DNA of 64,000 nt. It comes from Notolepis coatsorum. Lineage: Eukaryota; Chordata; Actinopteri; Aulopiformes; Paralepididae. How positions within the stretch are numbered: the stretch's first letter is position 1; every line of letters begins with the position of its first letter. The notes beneath the pieces are model-generated. The model searched no databases. It worked only from the letters and a program-made list of their open reading frames with translations, and was not told the origin of the DNA. The DNA lies in contig OZ020589.1 of the NCBI GenBank assembly GCA_963971535.1, forward strand, positions 93,313,182 to 93,377,181. Reading direction: 5' to 3'. The position numbers and the translations under genes are program-made. This document shows, piece after piece, positions 32,826 through 43,757 of this stretch.

Positions 32826-33587
32826 GTAGTATTTGCAGTAGTGATGGACAGGCTGACAGACGAGGTCAGGCAGGAGTCCCCGTGGATCATGATGTTCGCA
32901 GATGACATCGCGATCTGTAGTGAGAGCAGGGAGCAGGTGGAAGAGAACCTGGAGAAGTGGAGGCATGCACTGGAGAGAAGGGGGATGAGGGTGAGCAGAA
33001 GCAAGACCGAGTATATGTGTGAATGGGAAGGAAGACTGAGGGGTGGTGTTGATGCAAGGAGTAGAGGTACCAAAAGTGGACGAGTTTAAGTACTTGTGGT
33101 AAACAGTCCAAAGTAATGGGGACTGTGGTAGGGAGGTGAAGAAGAGAGTGCAGGCCGGGTGGTGCGGGTGGAGAAGGATGACAGGGGTGATCTGCGATAG
33201 AAGGGTACCAGCAAGAGTAAAGGGAAAGGTCTACAGCACGGTAGTGAGACCAGCTATGCTGTATGGTCTAGAAACAGTGGCACTGACCAACAAGCAGGTG
33301 GCGGAGCTGGAGGTGGCAGAGATGAAGATGTTAAGGTTCTCTCTGGGAGTAACAAGGTTGGACAAAATCGAAAATGTCTACATCAGAGGAACGGCAAGAC
33401 TGAGATGGTTTGGACATGTGCGGAGGAGGGAGGTGGGGTACATCGGGAGGAGGATGCTGGAGATGGAGCTGCCAGGAAAGAGGAGGAGGGGAAGGCCCAA
33501 GAGGAGGTTTATGGACACAGTGAAGGAGGACATGCGGGCAGCTCCACGCTCATCACCCAACGCTACGAGGAGACTGAGGTGAGTTTC
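32826..33587 (+). pseudogene. RTE-type LINE reverse transcriptase fragment
   Basis: Begins VMDRLTDEVRQESPW with the catalytic MMFADDIAICSES, then a frameshift near 33030-33135, then KRVQAGWCGWRR, RPAMLYGLETVAL, RFSLGVTRLDKI and a truncated LRWFGHVRRREVGYIGRRML with KRRRGRPKRRFMDTVKEDM. This is the C-terminal part of a fish RTE-clade reverse transcriptase. It lacks the endonuclease and 3' end and has small deletions, so it is a dead, truncated copy. It abuts TTAA repeat sequence at about 33580. Confidence 0.87.
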
Positions 33588-34079
33588 AGCCTGTTTGTTT
33601 ACCATTTTCGATACAAACTCTGATCTATATATCACCCATACTACATGAATGATTTAACGTCGGCCACGGACTTATAAACGACCACCCCCCCCTCCGGTCA
33701 ACCGCGCATGATGAGTCATAACGTCTGGGACCTTGTACAGTTGAAATTTTGTATCTGCCGTCAATCGGTATCAAACTACATTTGATGATCTAATATATGC
33801 ATTTATGGCTATAACTCACATTCTATGAAATACTGCAGAAAACGATAAAAACATATTTATACTCTAGACCGTATTTTTGTATGAATGTGTGAATGAAAAA
33901 GTAAAACGTTCCTACATCCTGAACGATAGCTAATCGATGTTGAATGGGCCATAGTAATGTCAATTTAGCAATACAATTTAAAAAGTTATAGCCCTGCAAA
34001 GTAGGTGAACATCTCCATAGACAAATAGAGCTGGCAGACTCTACAAGGATGGATATAAGCGTGGCAGAGAAAGGGTTAA
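33588..34079 (+). mobile_element. TTAA MITE (piggyBac-like), right part
   Basis: About 490 bp matching the right halves of 44460-45410 and 45800-46765 (shared: gaaatactgcagaaaacgat, tgaatgggccatagtaatgt, tatagccctgcaaag). It ends gtggcagagaaaggg followed by TTAA (34076-34079). The left half is lost at the RTE junction. Confidence 0.75.
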
Positions 34080-34083
34080 AAAT

Positions 34084-34556
34084 GCATGAACATTCACTGA
34101 TAATTGGTCTATAGTGGAGTCTACAAGGTCTACATTGCCGGACCATGTAGAATCCGGACCTTGTAGACTGACATAATTCTGTGCATAGTTTAGTCTACAG
34201 TCTATTTAAAATAATCAAAATCTTACTTCATTCATCTTAAACATTCTTGATTTGGGGGATTGGTAGTTCCCATGAAATCTGAAGTTGTTCAAACGACAAC
34301 AGCGATCCACCTTGAATTAAATCACACAGCCGAGTGAAACCTTGTTGGCTGCGTCACAGTCAATTAATCCAATCCACTTTATTTATAGAGCACATTTAAA
34401 AACAACAACGTTTACCAAAGTGCTGTACAAGTCCCACAACATAAGAAAAAAAATATTATTAAAAAAAGATTAAAACTTTTTTTTTGAAGCTTCGAATTTA
34501 AATCAAAGCTCGGCCCCGAAGCTTCGATTGCCAAAAAAAGCTTCAAAGGTCAGCCC
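34084..34556 (-). mobile_element. Truncated hAT, GAAGCTTC words
   Basis: The inverse copy of 50610-51120: its tip (cagccctagt, about 34548-34558) and cgaagcttc words match, and the interior (ggattctacatggtccggca on the minus strand) is shared. The other end is missing. It contains a nested L2-like tail (about 34370-34445). Confidence 0.8.
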
Positions 34557-34692
34557 TAGTGATGTCAAATGGGCCATAGTATTGTATCCATAGCTATAAT
34601 ATAGAATATAGTTATAGCTGTACAAACAAGGTGATGCAGTCCTATCTTTTAAAGCGTGGCAGTGCTAGAGCGGGGCCCTGTCTAAATCCTGG

Positions 34693-34812
34693 CAGTCAAT
34701 GGGCCTCATTCAACAATACTCTCTTATTATTTTTCTTATATTCTTGCTTACCTGTCTGTTAAGAGAACAATAAGAAAAGCCACCGCCACATTCATCAAGC
34801 CCTTCTTAACCT
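34693..34812. mobile_element. DNA-element tip GGGCCTCATTCAACAA
   Basis: The same sequence appears inverted at 46770-46875. Here it runs through an intact cttcTTAAcctcg (TTAA near 34808), whereas at 46766 that TTAA is the border of an inserted TTAA MITE. This copy therefore shows the empty site. Confidence 0.75.
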
Positions 34813-35035
34813 CGAAATCTATGCGTACCCAGGAGATTTGAATGGTGAATCCCACTAATTCTAAACTGGATGCGCTTTCTTGCGCAAGACATTTGCATAC
34901 AAACACGCCTTGCGGGCTCATTATAATACAAGAGCCGTGGGTCTGCATCGGATCCCCCGGCCGTATTCTAGCGCTGGAGCGCTTTGCGATAGATCAAAAT
35001 GAGATAGGAATCAAATGTATGTCATCATACAGCAC
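34813..35035. other. No recognised feature
   Basis: Probably interior of the element whose tip lies at 34693; no motif recognised. Confidence 0.35.
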
Positions 35036-35384
35036 CCAGGGCACGAAATTAACTTTTTGACTCACCGGCCAGTGGCGGGTAGATGGGAAGAATCTACCCG
35101 CCAAGCATATTTCTTACCTGCCAAATTTTTTTTGATTAAAAAAAAAATATATATATATATATATATTTTATATAATTTATTTTTAATAAAATATATATTA
35201 TATAATCATACTTGTAGTTGTATTATCTGCGAGACATCGCCACCACGCAATAAGTCAAAATGCTCGCTATCTGCAAACAGCTCCACTGTCTGTGTGTATA
35301 CTCAGTGGTGCGTTGTTAATATGGACTGAGCCGGCACGCAGGATAATGACGCCGCGCGCATGCGCATATGTTCCCTCGCGCACA

Positions 35385-35600
35385 TAATAATAATAATAAT
35401 ACACTTTGTTTGTATAGCCTTTCATACAGAAACTGCAGCTCAAAGTGCTTCACAACAGAAGAAAGACAGGCATAAAATGAGCACATAAAGTGCAGACATA
35501 TAAAATCAGTTTTTCACATTAGGATCTAACATCCCAACAGGCAACCTTGTTTATGGTTTGATTCAGTTTTAATATAAATAATAAAAATAAAGAGAAGATT
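35385..35600 (-). mobile_element. L2-like LINE/SINE 3' part
   Basis: On the minus strand it ends aagcactttgagctgcagtt ... gaaaggctatacaaacaaag then an ATT tail (35386-35400). The part upstream resembles 13500-13680 (gtgaaaaactgattttat). Confidence 0.65.
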
Positions 35601-35626
35601 AATTAATTATCTACTCAGTCCCAAAG

Positions 35627-35834
35627 TTTGTGATGTAAATATGGAATGTCCCAAGTTGCTGCTGTTTACAGAGTGTATTGTTGTCCAAAGGTGAATGATG
35701 GTGAATGAAGGGTTAAATCAAAACAGTTGTCAATTCCAAACGGTGAGACACGTCCTCATACATCATTCACCTTTGGACAACAATACACTCTGTAAACAGC
35801 AGCAACTTGGGACATTCCATATTTACATCACAAA
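35627..35834. repeat. Perfect palindrome with 74-bp arms
   Basis: 35627-35700 and 35761-35834 are exact reverse complements (checked base by base), with a 60-base spacer. Arms read tttgtgatgtaaatatggaa ... gtgaatgatg. Inserted in the hAT core, next to the L2 tail. Confidence 0.95.
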
Positions 35835-36565
35835 GAGTCCAGACGTGGTTGAAGACACCGGCCTAGCCGCTATTGTTATGATAATGCGAGGTAGCGCCGG
35901 GAGGCAGGTAAACAGACGAGCCGAGTCGAGCGCAGCGCGTTCTTGAGTGCACGCGCATGCGCGCACAACCATGCATGTGCGTGCACGCGCTTCTGCTCAA
36001 ATCTTTAATACTCAGTGAGCTTGCACACCGTGCTACCCCGTCCCATGAACAACGCATGCCTGTGTATACTTGAGTAGCCTCCAGCTCCAGCAAGGATTCT
36101 CCGGCGCTACAGCTAGACCCTACATTCAGCATGCAAGGATTCTCCGGCGCTGCAGCTGGACCCTATTGGTATAATGTTATGGTTCTTTGGTCAAATCACA
36201 TTCAACATGCCCTCAGCTAGAATACGCATTGAATCAATGTTATAAGACATTGATATCAGGAGCTATCTGTAGCTACTGCTAGCCCGCTAGATAACGTTAA
36301 GACAATTTAGTTTACTGGGACATATAGATCTAACGTGAGCTAGCTAACGTGAGCTAGCTAACGAGGGAACGGAGGTATTATGCACTCGAGTCGACTATTG
36401 CTGGAGCATTTGTTGATATCAGCAGCTATCAGTAGCTAGCCAGCTAGATACCGTTAGACAATGCCTCGTCATGTATTAAACTAAAAGTGAATAGTTGACT
36501 GGGTCATTGTTTAAACAGTAACAGTAGCTCATGGAGGTCCGCTCTTCTAGACTAGAGCAGACTGC

Positions 36566-37228
36566 CTCTGTGTTGATACGAGCGGAAGCCCTTAGCCAAT
36601 AGTATCCCGCTGCAGGGCTGGGCGGATATGACTCGTTGCCACGTTTTTTTTCAAAATAAGAGTATCATACGAACCGAATGTTGCTAACTGCCGGAGCCAT
36701 CGATATTATGACTGGAGATGCGTTTGCGGCGGAAATGAGACCCACACAGATTTTCAAAATAAGAGTATCGTTATGAACTTGATTGCTTGATCACACGCCA
36801 CACGGCGGGCAGACCTCTCAGTGGGAGGCGCCAAACATAAAGACTGAGCGCCAATGGAGCTTGGCGGGCTCTAGTTTCGCCCCCTGACAGCACCTATAGC
36901 TATATAGTGAAATAGACTGTATTAATATAGTAATATAATAGTAGTTGGCTAGTTGCGCGCTTCTGGCCACCTCCCGCAGTGCGCGCATACACACGTACTG
37001 TATACAGTACGTGCAAAATGAAACGTTCCAGCAAAGTACTGTGGGCTTTGTCAATATTGAACGACTGTGCGTTATCAAGAGCCAATCGCACAGGTTGCCT
37101 CATCTCATCTGGCTCTGCAAATAGATCTAGAGTCTGAATATCATTCTCCGCATATATAGCCTGCTGATGACTGACACATCTCTCTCAAATCCATTCTGAG
37201 AACGGAATGCAGTGTCCGCAACGCGGGT
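36566..37228. other. Unassigned
   Basis: No gene recognised. Contains a local repeat (ttttcaaaataagagtatc at about 36649 and 36752). Confidence 0.45.
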
Positions 37229-37531
37229 CTTGATTGATTGAAAATTGTATTAACAGATTGCAGAATGGGTACAATACAGTACAGCTCAATACACACAATT
37301 GTTAAGGGGATGCAGACCAGAGAAAGACTTTCGTCTTGTTTACATCAGGGTCCCCCATTTTCAATTCATCATAACATATATGACATACATGACATACAGA
37401 TAGACAGTACGGCTACATCTATACATTTATGACATACCAGATTTACAAATACAGTACTGTTAGTTTGTGATACAAAAAGAGTTAAAAAAAAGAGTATATA
37501 CATTTGATGAAGAAACTGTACATTGGAGGAG

Positions 37532-37570
37532 GTGGGGGGGGGGGGGTGGGGTGTGGGGGGGGGGGGGGGA
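37532..37570. repeat. Poly(G) tracts
   Basis: Two runs of 13 to 15 G separated by short tggggtgt text; potential G-quadruplex. Confidence 0.95.
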
Positions 37571-37584
37571 CTGTACATTGGAGG

Positions 37585-38605
37585 TAGGGGTGGACGGTAT
37601 GGTCTAAAATTTATATCACGGTATAATTTGAAGCATAGACGGTAACGGTATATATCACGGTATCATCGTTTTTGATAAAAAAGAATTAATTTAATTTTAT
37701 ATATTTTTTTTTTATAAAATATATATATTATATAATTAGACTTGTACTTGTATTCATGTCTTGTATTATCTGCGAGACATCGCCACCATGCAACAAGCTC
37801 CACTGTCTGTGTGTACTCTAGTAGCCTCCAGCTACGGCCAGGATTCTCCGGAGCTGCACCTGGACCTATACTCGAGTAGCCTCGAGCAGAGCTACGGCCA
37901 GGATTCTCCGGCGCTGCACCTGGACCCTATTGGTGTGCTCAGCAAGCCCTCAGCTCGAATACGCATCGAATCAGTGTTATAAGACATTGATATCAGGAGC
38001 TATCTGTAAATACTGCTAGCCGGATATATAACGTTAATACAACGCCTCAGTGAATTATTTAGTTCAATGGGACATTTCGTTTTGAACGGTGAACTAACTT
38101 GCGCTAACGTGAGCTAACAGGTAGCATACACGTCTCTACTAGACTTTGTGGAGCGTTTGTTGATGTCAGGAGCTATCGGTCGCTGGCCGACTAGATACCG
38201 TTCGGTTAGACAATGCCTCATCATGTATTAAACTAAAAGTGAATAGTTGACTGGGTCATTTTGTAACGGTAGCTAAGCTAACGTTAGCTCAGGGAGACGC
38301 CGCCGTCCTCCCGTGTCGCGTCCCACTAGACTACTAGACCCGTGTTTACATGCGTGCGGTAGGGGCTGGCACGCCCACTGCGCGAAGCCTCCTAAATAAC
38401 TTTTTCCAGTTCGCACATATCTATTATCTATGACTAATTCTATCTATTTTTAGGGGCAAATGCGAGTGAAATAGTCGCGCTGTGGTTACATGACGTCATT
38501 GCTATTTTAGAGCTGCCCTACCGGTTACACGGTATAGTCAAAATCCATACCGTAGAGCAAATTCATACCGTTTATACCGTATACCGTTTATACCGTCCAC
38601 CCCTA
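37585..38605. mobile_element. hAT-type element, TACCG words
   Basis: Ends TAGGGGTGGACGGTATGG and (inward) TAGGGGTGGACGGTATAAAC. Exact 8-bp duplication attggagg (37577-37584, 38606-38613). Ends are tiled with ggtata/taccgt. The core, about 37680-38369, matches that of 53102-54047, whose ends are different. No ORF. Confidence 0.94.
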
Positions 38606-38879
38606 ATTGGAGGTGGTTGGGTGGGTGAAGTGGGATGGGGGCGGATGGGTAGGCGGGGTGGGGGTAACTGTACATCGGATTATCGACGAAACCTTACTTG
38701 GTCCAAGAAGAGGGTCTCGTGTATTACTGGGTTTAAGTCAGTTGTAAACTTTATTTATTTATGTTTTACTGTTTGTGTACGAGGTGGTCCGCAAATGTTC
38801 TTGATAACAATATAGTGGTCCACATAAAACAGAAGTTTGGAAACCACTGATATAGACGATCTCTAAATATGCGTTCTAT
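38606..38879. other. Loop remainder of the inverted tail pair
   Basis: G-rich start (tggttgggtgggtgaagtgg) then unassigned sequence leading to the right arm. Confidence 0.4.
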
Positions 38880-39209
38880 GCTACAGTACGTATACAGTAC
38901 TGCATATGTCATGTCATAAATGTCATGATATATATCTGTATATGTCATAAATGTCATGATGAATTGAAAATGGGGGACCCTGATGTTAACAAGACAAAAG
39001 TCTTGGGCCCTATTCCCCGTACCTGGCTAACTGAGTTAGCCGGATAATTTTCAGCATAGCTTGACTTAAGCCAGACATTTCCGTTCCCCGACGTCGGATT
39101 TTCTAAATCGCCATGGTAACTGATCAGAAAGTTTGAACCTGGTCCGGAGCAGGGTTAAGTTCAGTTAGCTGGATGAACCATGGCCACACCCTCGCAAAGA
39201 AATGCCAGC

Positions 39210-40209
39210 TCGCTTCCTAAAATAATTATCACAGTGTAGATCTGCATTATACCATTCTGAATTATGTTTTTGTGCTTCGTTTTCCTAGAGGGGGCTTTTG
39301 AAATGTAAAATAATATACCTAAAATGCTGATAATAAATCATATTCAGCCTATAGATTTACTTTGTCCTAAATAATGCACGTCATATTTATACGGATACGG
39401 CGCTCGGAGTCGCGATACACACTGCATGTGGTTATTTTAATAACGGCGCATTGCAAATGTGAATCCCGCAGGGATATTTTTAATGAATGAAACCTATCGG
39501 GCGTTTGGCTCCGATTAGTTTCATATTCTCTGCTGTGGATGTATTTGCTTAATGGAGCGCCCGGATTGTGTTTCATTCAAGCATAAATTGAAGTGTCTAT
39601 GCGTGGATTGTGGATTATGAATTACGAGGAATCTGAATCTGTGGATTGTTGAATTGTATCACTGTCACTAACACGTTATTGTGATATTGTAACTGGGATT
39701 AAAATGTCTGATGAGATGCGCTGTTTGACGGATTTGAGAAATTGAATGAGCCGTTGACATTAATGCATTTGAGAAAATGGATGTATCTGTTCAAGCACTG
39801 TTATCTGATGATGAACATGTGTCACTGGTATAAACCAAAGGTTAATCAATTCAATGCATGTATGGATTATGTCCAAAACAGATTAAAACCTGATTAATAG
39901 TGAAACTGTATAGTCGGCTCAAAGCCTCTCTGAAACGTTATTTCGGGGGTCGCGCCTTGAAAACTGTGTTTATATATAAAGTACATGATACCTAAGCCAA
40001 GCGCATACAGTACAGATATCCTCATAAGCATCTATTAATTCGTATCAATTAGATACTCTTTGGGCTTGTTTGTATCTACTTATTCTGAAAGAGTTTAACT
40101 AATTATTTTCGCTAGCAATAGATCTCATTCGATTATTCATTCCATTAAGCCTACTGCTATCAGGCACATTTAAAGAAATATAATCTGATTGATTGGGGTA
40201 ATGAGGGAC
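39210..40209. other. Left interior of that element, no gene
   Basis: AT-rich, no ORF above 70 codons with recognisable content. Confidence 0.4.
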
Positions 40210-40452
40210 TTAAAGGGGAGATGAAGCAGTGAACAATGTGATCCTAGTTTGTTTGTTGTGTACCTTGTGTAAGACCGGGTCCTATAATAAAATGTGAAAT
40301 CCTGCTTATTTGTCTGAAAAATCAAATATCATTTCCCTGTTTTCGCCATGGGCGGCGCCATTTTGTTGCTGACGTCTCGGTGTTGGTTTGGTGTATACAC
40401 TGCTGGGTAGCTGCATAGTAAACATGGATTGTTGGGTCAGTCAGTAAATAAA

Positions 40453-40775
40453 ATGTTGCCTACAAAACAACGGGACCGCGGTGGTTCTTTTTGTATTGCT
40501 CCTGGCTGTTCAAACTAATTTTACCATGTGAAAGAGAGGAAAGTTGGTTAATTTCCACAAACTACCAGTGAAAAAAACAGTGTTGTTGGCACGTTGGCTC
40601 AGGCTGGCTGCACTCAGGCGGCGCGATCAACCTGTTGGACAGGGAATGAAGATCTCCAGAGAACACTTCATTGACTCGGATTATGTTGTTGGGGTGGGAG
40701 GTTTGTCCAGAAGACCACTAATCAGCTGAAGCCCGATGCGGTTCCCTCGGTCTTCGACAGACAGACCGGCGCATG
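40453..40775 (+). pseudogene. THAP domain, left arm copy (broken)
   Basis: From ATG 40453: MLPTKQRDRGGSFCIAPGCS, then an in-frame stop, later HKLPVKKTVLLARW, KISREHFIDSDYVVG and a shifted LKPDAVPSVFD. The order matches a THAP zinc-binding module, but stop and frameshifts disable it. The third zinc ligand (usually CSEHF) is Ser. Confidence 0.8.
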
Positions 40776-40990
40776 CAGTTCAGCGTCGCGGAGCATTTAG
40801 CCTGCTGGCTACCTAGCTCCACTTCAACCAGCATCGGGAGCTCCAGCAGCTTGTCGATCTGCTGGAGCCAGCTAACGTTAGGTTGCTGAGGCTATTAGCA
40901 CATTGACAAGCTGCTGGATCTCCCGATGCTGGTTGAAGTGGAGCTAGGTAGCCAGCAGGCTAAATGCTCCCGACGACATCGACAAGCTGC
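40776..40990. repeat. Inner palindrome of the left arm
   Basis: gagcatttagcctgctggct near 40791 recurs inverted near 40950-40972 (agccagcaggctaaatgctc), making a hairpin inside the larger palindrome. Confidence 0.85.
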
Positions 40991-41013
40991 TGGAGCCAGC
41001 TAACGTTAGCTTG

Positions 41014-42740
41014 ACTGGTTGCTGGCTAACTAATGTAGCTACTCGTCCCGGGAGATAACGGCGCTGCCTGGCTGGTTGCTGGCTAACTAATGTAGCTACT
41101 CGTCCCGGGAGATAACGGCGCTGCCTGGCTGGTTGCTGGCTAACTAATGTAGCTACTCGTAGGGCTGGGCGATATGGCCAAAAACGTTATTGCGATAAAA
41201 TTATAAAATTATTTTCATATAACTCGATATCGATAATTATCGTCGATATAATGTCTGTCAAGTTTAATTAACTTCTTATGCCCGGCGCCGATGGACGGGC
41301 TATTAATAGACTTGTTTTGCTGCTGCGAATGTCTCGAGTTGATGTCGTCATCAGTCCGCGCACGTTAGCAGTTAGCTAGAGCAAGCGGTGTATCCCATGA
41401 CAATGTACTAAATATGACCCTAAAATACTCTGTTCCGCCCCAATACATTGCAACGACGTCCACCGTATACCCCACACTACTATAACCGTTACCCTCAGAA
41501 TTCAAAACACACACCAACTGGGCAGGTAAACTATAAAATAGCGCCGTGCAAGCTAATTATCCTAGCCAGCCTTGTTTCCAAGCGGTGTATCCCATGACAA
41601 TGTACTAAATATGACCATAAAATACTCTGTTCCGCCCCAATACATTGCAACGACGTCCACCGTATACCCCACACTACTATAACCATTACCCTCAGAATTC
41701 AAAACACACACCAACTCGGCAGGTAAACTATAAAATAGCGCCGTGCAAGCTAATTATACTAGCCAGCCTTGTTTACTACTTGAGTCATACCTCTCTACGT
41801 CTCCTTCCGCTGTCGGCCATCTCCTTCACTGATAGGTTGTTAGTGCGTGTGCTCATATCCAAGCTTGGAAAATCGATATATCGAAACTTTGCGACCACGT
41901 TTCATGTATATTTCGAGGAAATAATTTATCGCGATAGTTATCGCCATCGTTTTATCGCCCAGCCCTAGCTACTCGTCCCGGGAGATAACGGCGCTGCCTG
42001 GCTGGTTGTTGGCTAACTAATGTAGTTACTCGTCCCGGGAGATAACGGCGCTGCCTGGCTGGTTGCTGGCTAACTAATGTAGCTACTCGTCCCGGGAGAT
42101 AACGGCGCTGCCTGGCTGGTTGTTGGCTAACTAATGTAGCTACTCGTCCCGGGAGATAACGGCGCTGCCTTGCTGGTTGTTAGCTAACTAATGTAGCTAC
42201 TCATCCCGGGAGATAACGGCGCTGCCTGGCTGGTTGCTAGCTAACTAATGTAGCTACTCGTCCCGGGAGATAACGGCGCTGCCTGGCTGGTTGTTGGCTA
42301 ACTAATGTAGCTACTCGTCCCAGGAGATAACGGCGCTGCCTGGCTGGTTGTTGGCTAACTAATGTAGCTACTCGTCCCTGGAGATAACGGCGCTGCCTGG
42401 CTGGTTGTTGGCTAACTAATGTAGCTACTCGTCCCGGGAGATAACGGCGCTGCCTGGCTGGTTGTTAGCTAACTAATGTAGCTACTCATCCCGGGAGATA
42501 ACGGTGCTGCCTGGCTGGTTGCTAGCTAACTAATGTAGCTACTCGTCCCGGGAGATAACGGCGCTGCCTGGCTGGTTGTTGGCTAACTAATGTAGCTACT
42601 CGTCCCAGGAGATAACGGCGCTGCCTGGCTGGTTGTTGGCTAACTAATGTAGCTACTTGTCCCGGGAGATAACGGCGCTGCCTGGCTGGTTGTTGGCTAA
42701 CTAACGTGGCTACTCGTCCCGGGAGATAACGGCGCTGCTG
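41014..42740 (+). repeat. 57-bp minisatellite
   Basis: Unit ggctaactaatgtagctact ... cgggagataacggcgctgcc ... tggctggttgct, period 57 (for example 42075 to 42132). About two units precede and thirteen to fourteen follow a hAT inserted at 41160-41967. Units differ at a few positions. Two more units lie inverted at 42746-42870. Confidence 0.95.
41160..41967. mobile_element. hAT-type element inside the minisatellite
   Basis: Ends TAGGGCTGGGCGATATGGCC and (inward) TAGGGCTGGGCGATAAAACG. 8-bp duplication gctactcg (41152-41159, 41968-41975), which is part of the minisatellite unit. Contains a 197-bp tandem duplication (41384-41580 and 41581-41773). No transposase. Confidence 0.93.
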
Positions 42741-42745
42741 GCTAA

Positions 42746-42870
42746 CTAACGCTAACCAGCCAGGCAGCGCCGTTATCTCCCGGGACGAGTAGCTACATTA
42801 GTTAGCCAGCAACCAGCCAGGCAGCGCCGTTATCTCCCGGGACGAGTAGCCACGTTAGTTAGCCAGCAAC
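42746..42870 (-). repeat. Inverted minisatellite units, right arm
   Basis: Two copies of the 57-bp unit in reverse orientation (ggcagcgccgttatctcccg), forming the tip of the palindrome with the forward array. Confidence 0.92.
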
Positions 42871-42951
42871 CAGTCAAGCTAACGTTAGCTGGCTCCAGCA
42901 GCTTGTCAATGTCGTCGGGAGCATTTAGCCTGCTGGCTACCTAGCTCCACT

Positions 42952-43458
42952 TCAACCAGCGTTGGGAGCTCCAGCAGCTTGTCGATGTGCTGGTAGCATC
43001 GGCAAGCTAACGTTGGAGCTCCCAACGCTGGTTGAAGTGGAGCTAGGTAGCCAGCAGGCTAAATGATCCCGACACTGAACTGCCTGCATCTGTCTGTCGA
43101 AGACCGAGGGAACCGCATCGGGCTTCAGCCGATTAGTGGTCTTCTGGACAAACCTCCCACCCCAACAACATAATCCGAGGCAAGCAATGAAGTGTTCGCT
43201 GGAGATCTTCATTCCCTGTCCAACAGGCTGATCGCGCCGTCTGAGTGCAGCCAGCCAACGTGCAAACAACACTGTTTTTTTCACTGGTAGTTTGTGGAAA
43301 TGAACCAACTTTCCTCTCTCTTTCACACGGTAAAATTTGTTTGAACAGCCAGGAGCAATACAAAAAGAACCACTGCGGTCCCGTTGTTTGGTAGGCAACA
43401 TTTGACTGACCCGACAGTCCATGTTTACTATGCAGCTACCCAGCAGTGTATACACCAA
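42952..43458 (-). pseudogene. THAP-domain ORF, right arm copy
   Basis: Open for 168 codons. After an upstream stretch it reads MLPTKQRDRSGSFCIAPGCS, FYRVKERGKLVHFHKLPVKK, ARWLAALRRRD, KISSEHF and, after a small local indel, RLKPDAVPSVFD. That is the full length of a THAP module (CxxxC, a conserved W, HF, and an AVP-type motif at the end). The third Cys of C2CH is Ser, and the DSDYV segment is altered, so zinc binding is doubtful. The frame then runs into noncoding arm sequence, and no transposase follows. Confidence 0.78.
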
Positions 43459-43689
43459 ACCAACACCGTGACGTCAGCAACAAAATGGCGGCGCACATGT
43501 TCATAAATGCTACATAAATGGACATTACAAATAGTTTTTTCTTAGAAACGCCTTATTTTTATAACGTGATTTTTTCTGTGGTTTATCTAAATACTAATTT
43601 GATGCTATGACTATGTGTTTATCGCTATGCTTCATCTCCACTTTAACATTAGCCTATAGATTATGCATTTAACTTGTTGGCGAGGCTAT

Positions 43690-43757
43690 TGAGCCGTACT
43701 GTATTGTACCCATTCTGCAATCTGTTAATAAAGTTTTAAATCAATCAATCAATCAAT
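43690..43757 (+). mobile_element. Non-LTR tail, attgattg type
   Basis: gtactgtattgtacccattc followed by tgcaatctgttaataaag and atcaatcaatcaatc, the same tail as at 16137 and 37229. Confidence 0.7.

Larger units (their letters stand above)
35036..36565. mobile_element. hAT-like element, CAGGGCACGAAATTAAC end, shared core
   Basis: The left tip cagggcacgaaattaac resembles a known fish hAT terminus. The matching right tip was not found. From about 35150 the interior matches the cores of the elements at 37585-38605 and 53102-54047 (tctgcgagacatcgccacca, ggattctccggcgctgcagc, taaactaaaagtgaatagtt). An L2-like tail and a palindrome (35385-35860) interrupt it. Confidence 0.65.
40214..43642. mobile_element. 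Palindromic Kolobok-like element with THAP arms
   Basis: Termini AGGGGAGATGAAGC (40214) and inward AGTGGAGATGAAGC (43642) agree at 13 of 14 and are flanked by TTAA on both sides (40210-40213, 43643-43646). The arms, roughly 40350-41030 and 42740-43500, are inverted copies. Each contains a THAP-domain coding sequence and a smaller internal palindrome. The centre is a 57-bp minisatellite. TTAA plus THAP is the combination described for Kolobok transposons; P elements also carry THAP but make 8-bp duplications. No catalytic domain remains. Confidence 0.82.

Noticed and set aside
32757-32843. N-terminal extension of the RTE frame from ATG 32757
   Set aside because: That stretch overlaps a Rex1-type tail and AT-rich sequence and does not look like RTE protein; the similarity starts near 32844.
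40214-43642. P-element relative, because of the THAP domain
   Set aside because: The flanks are TTAA and no 8-bp duplication is seen at the tips, which favours a Kolobok-like origin.
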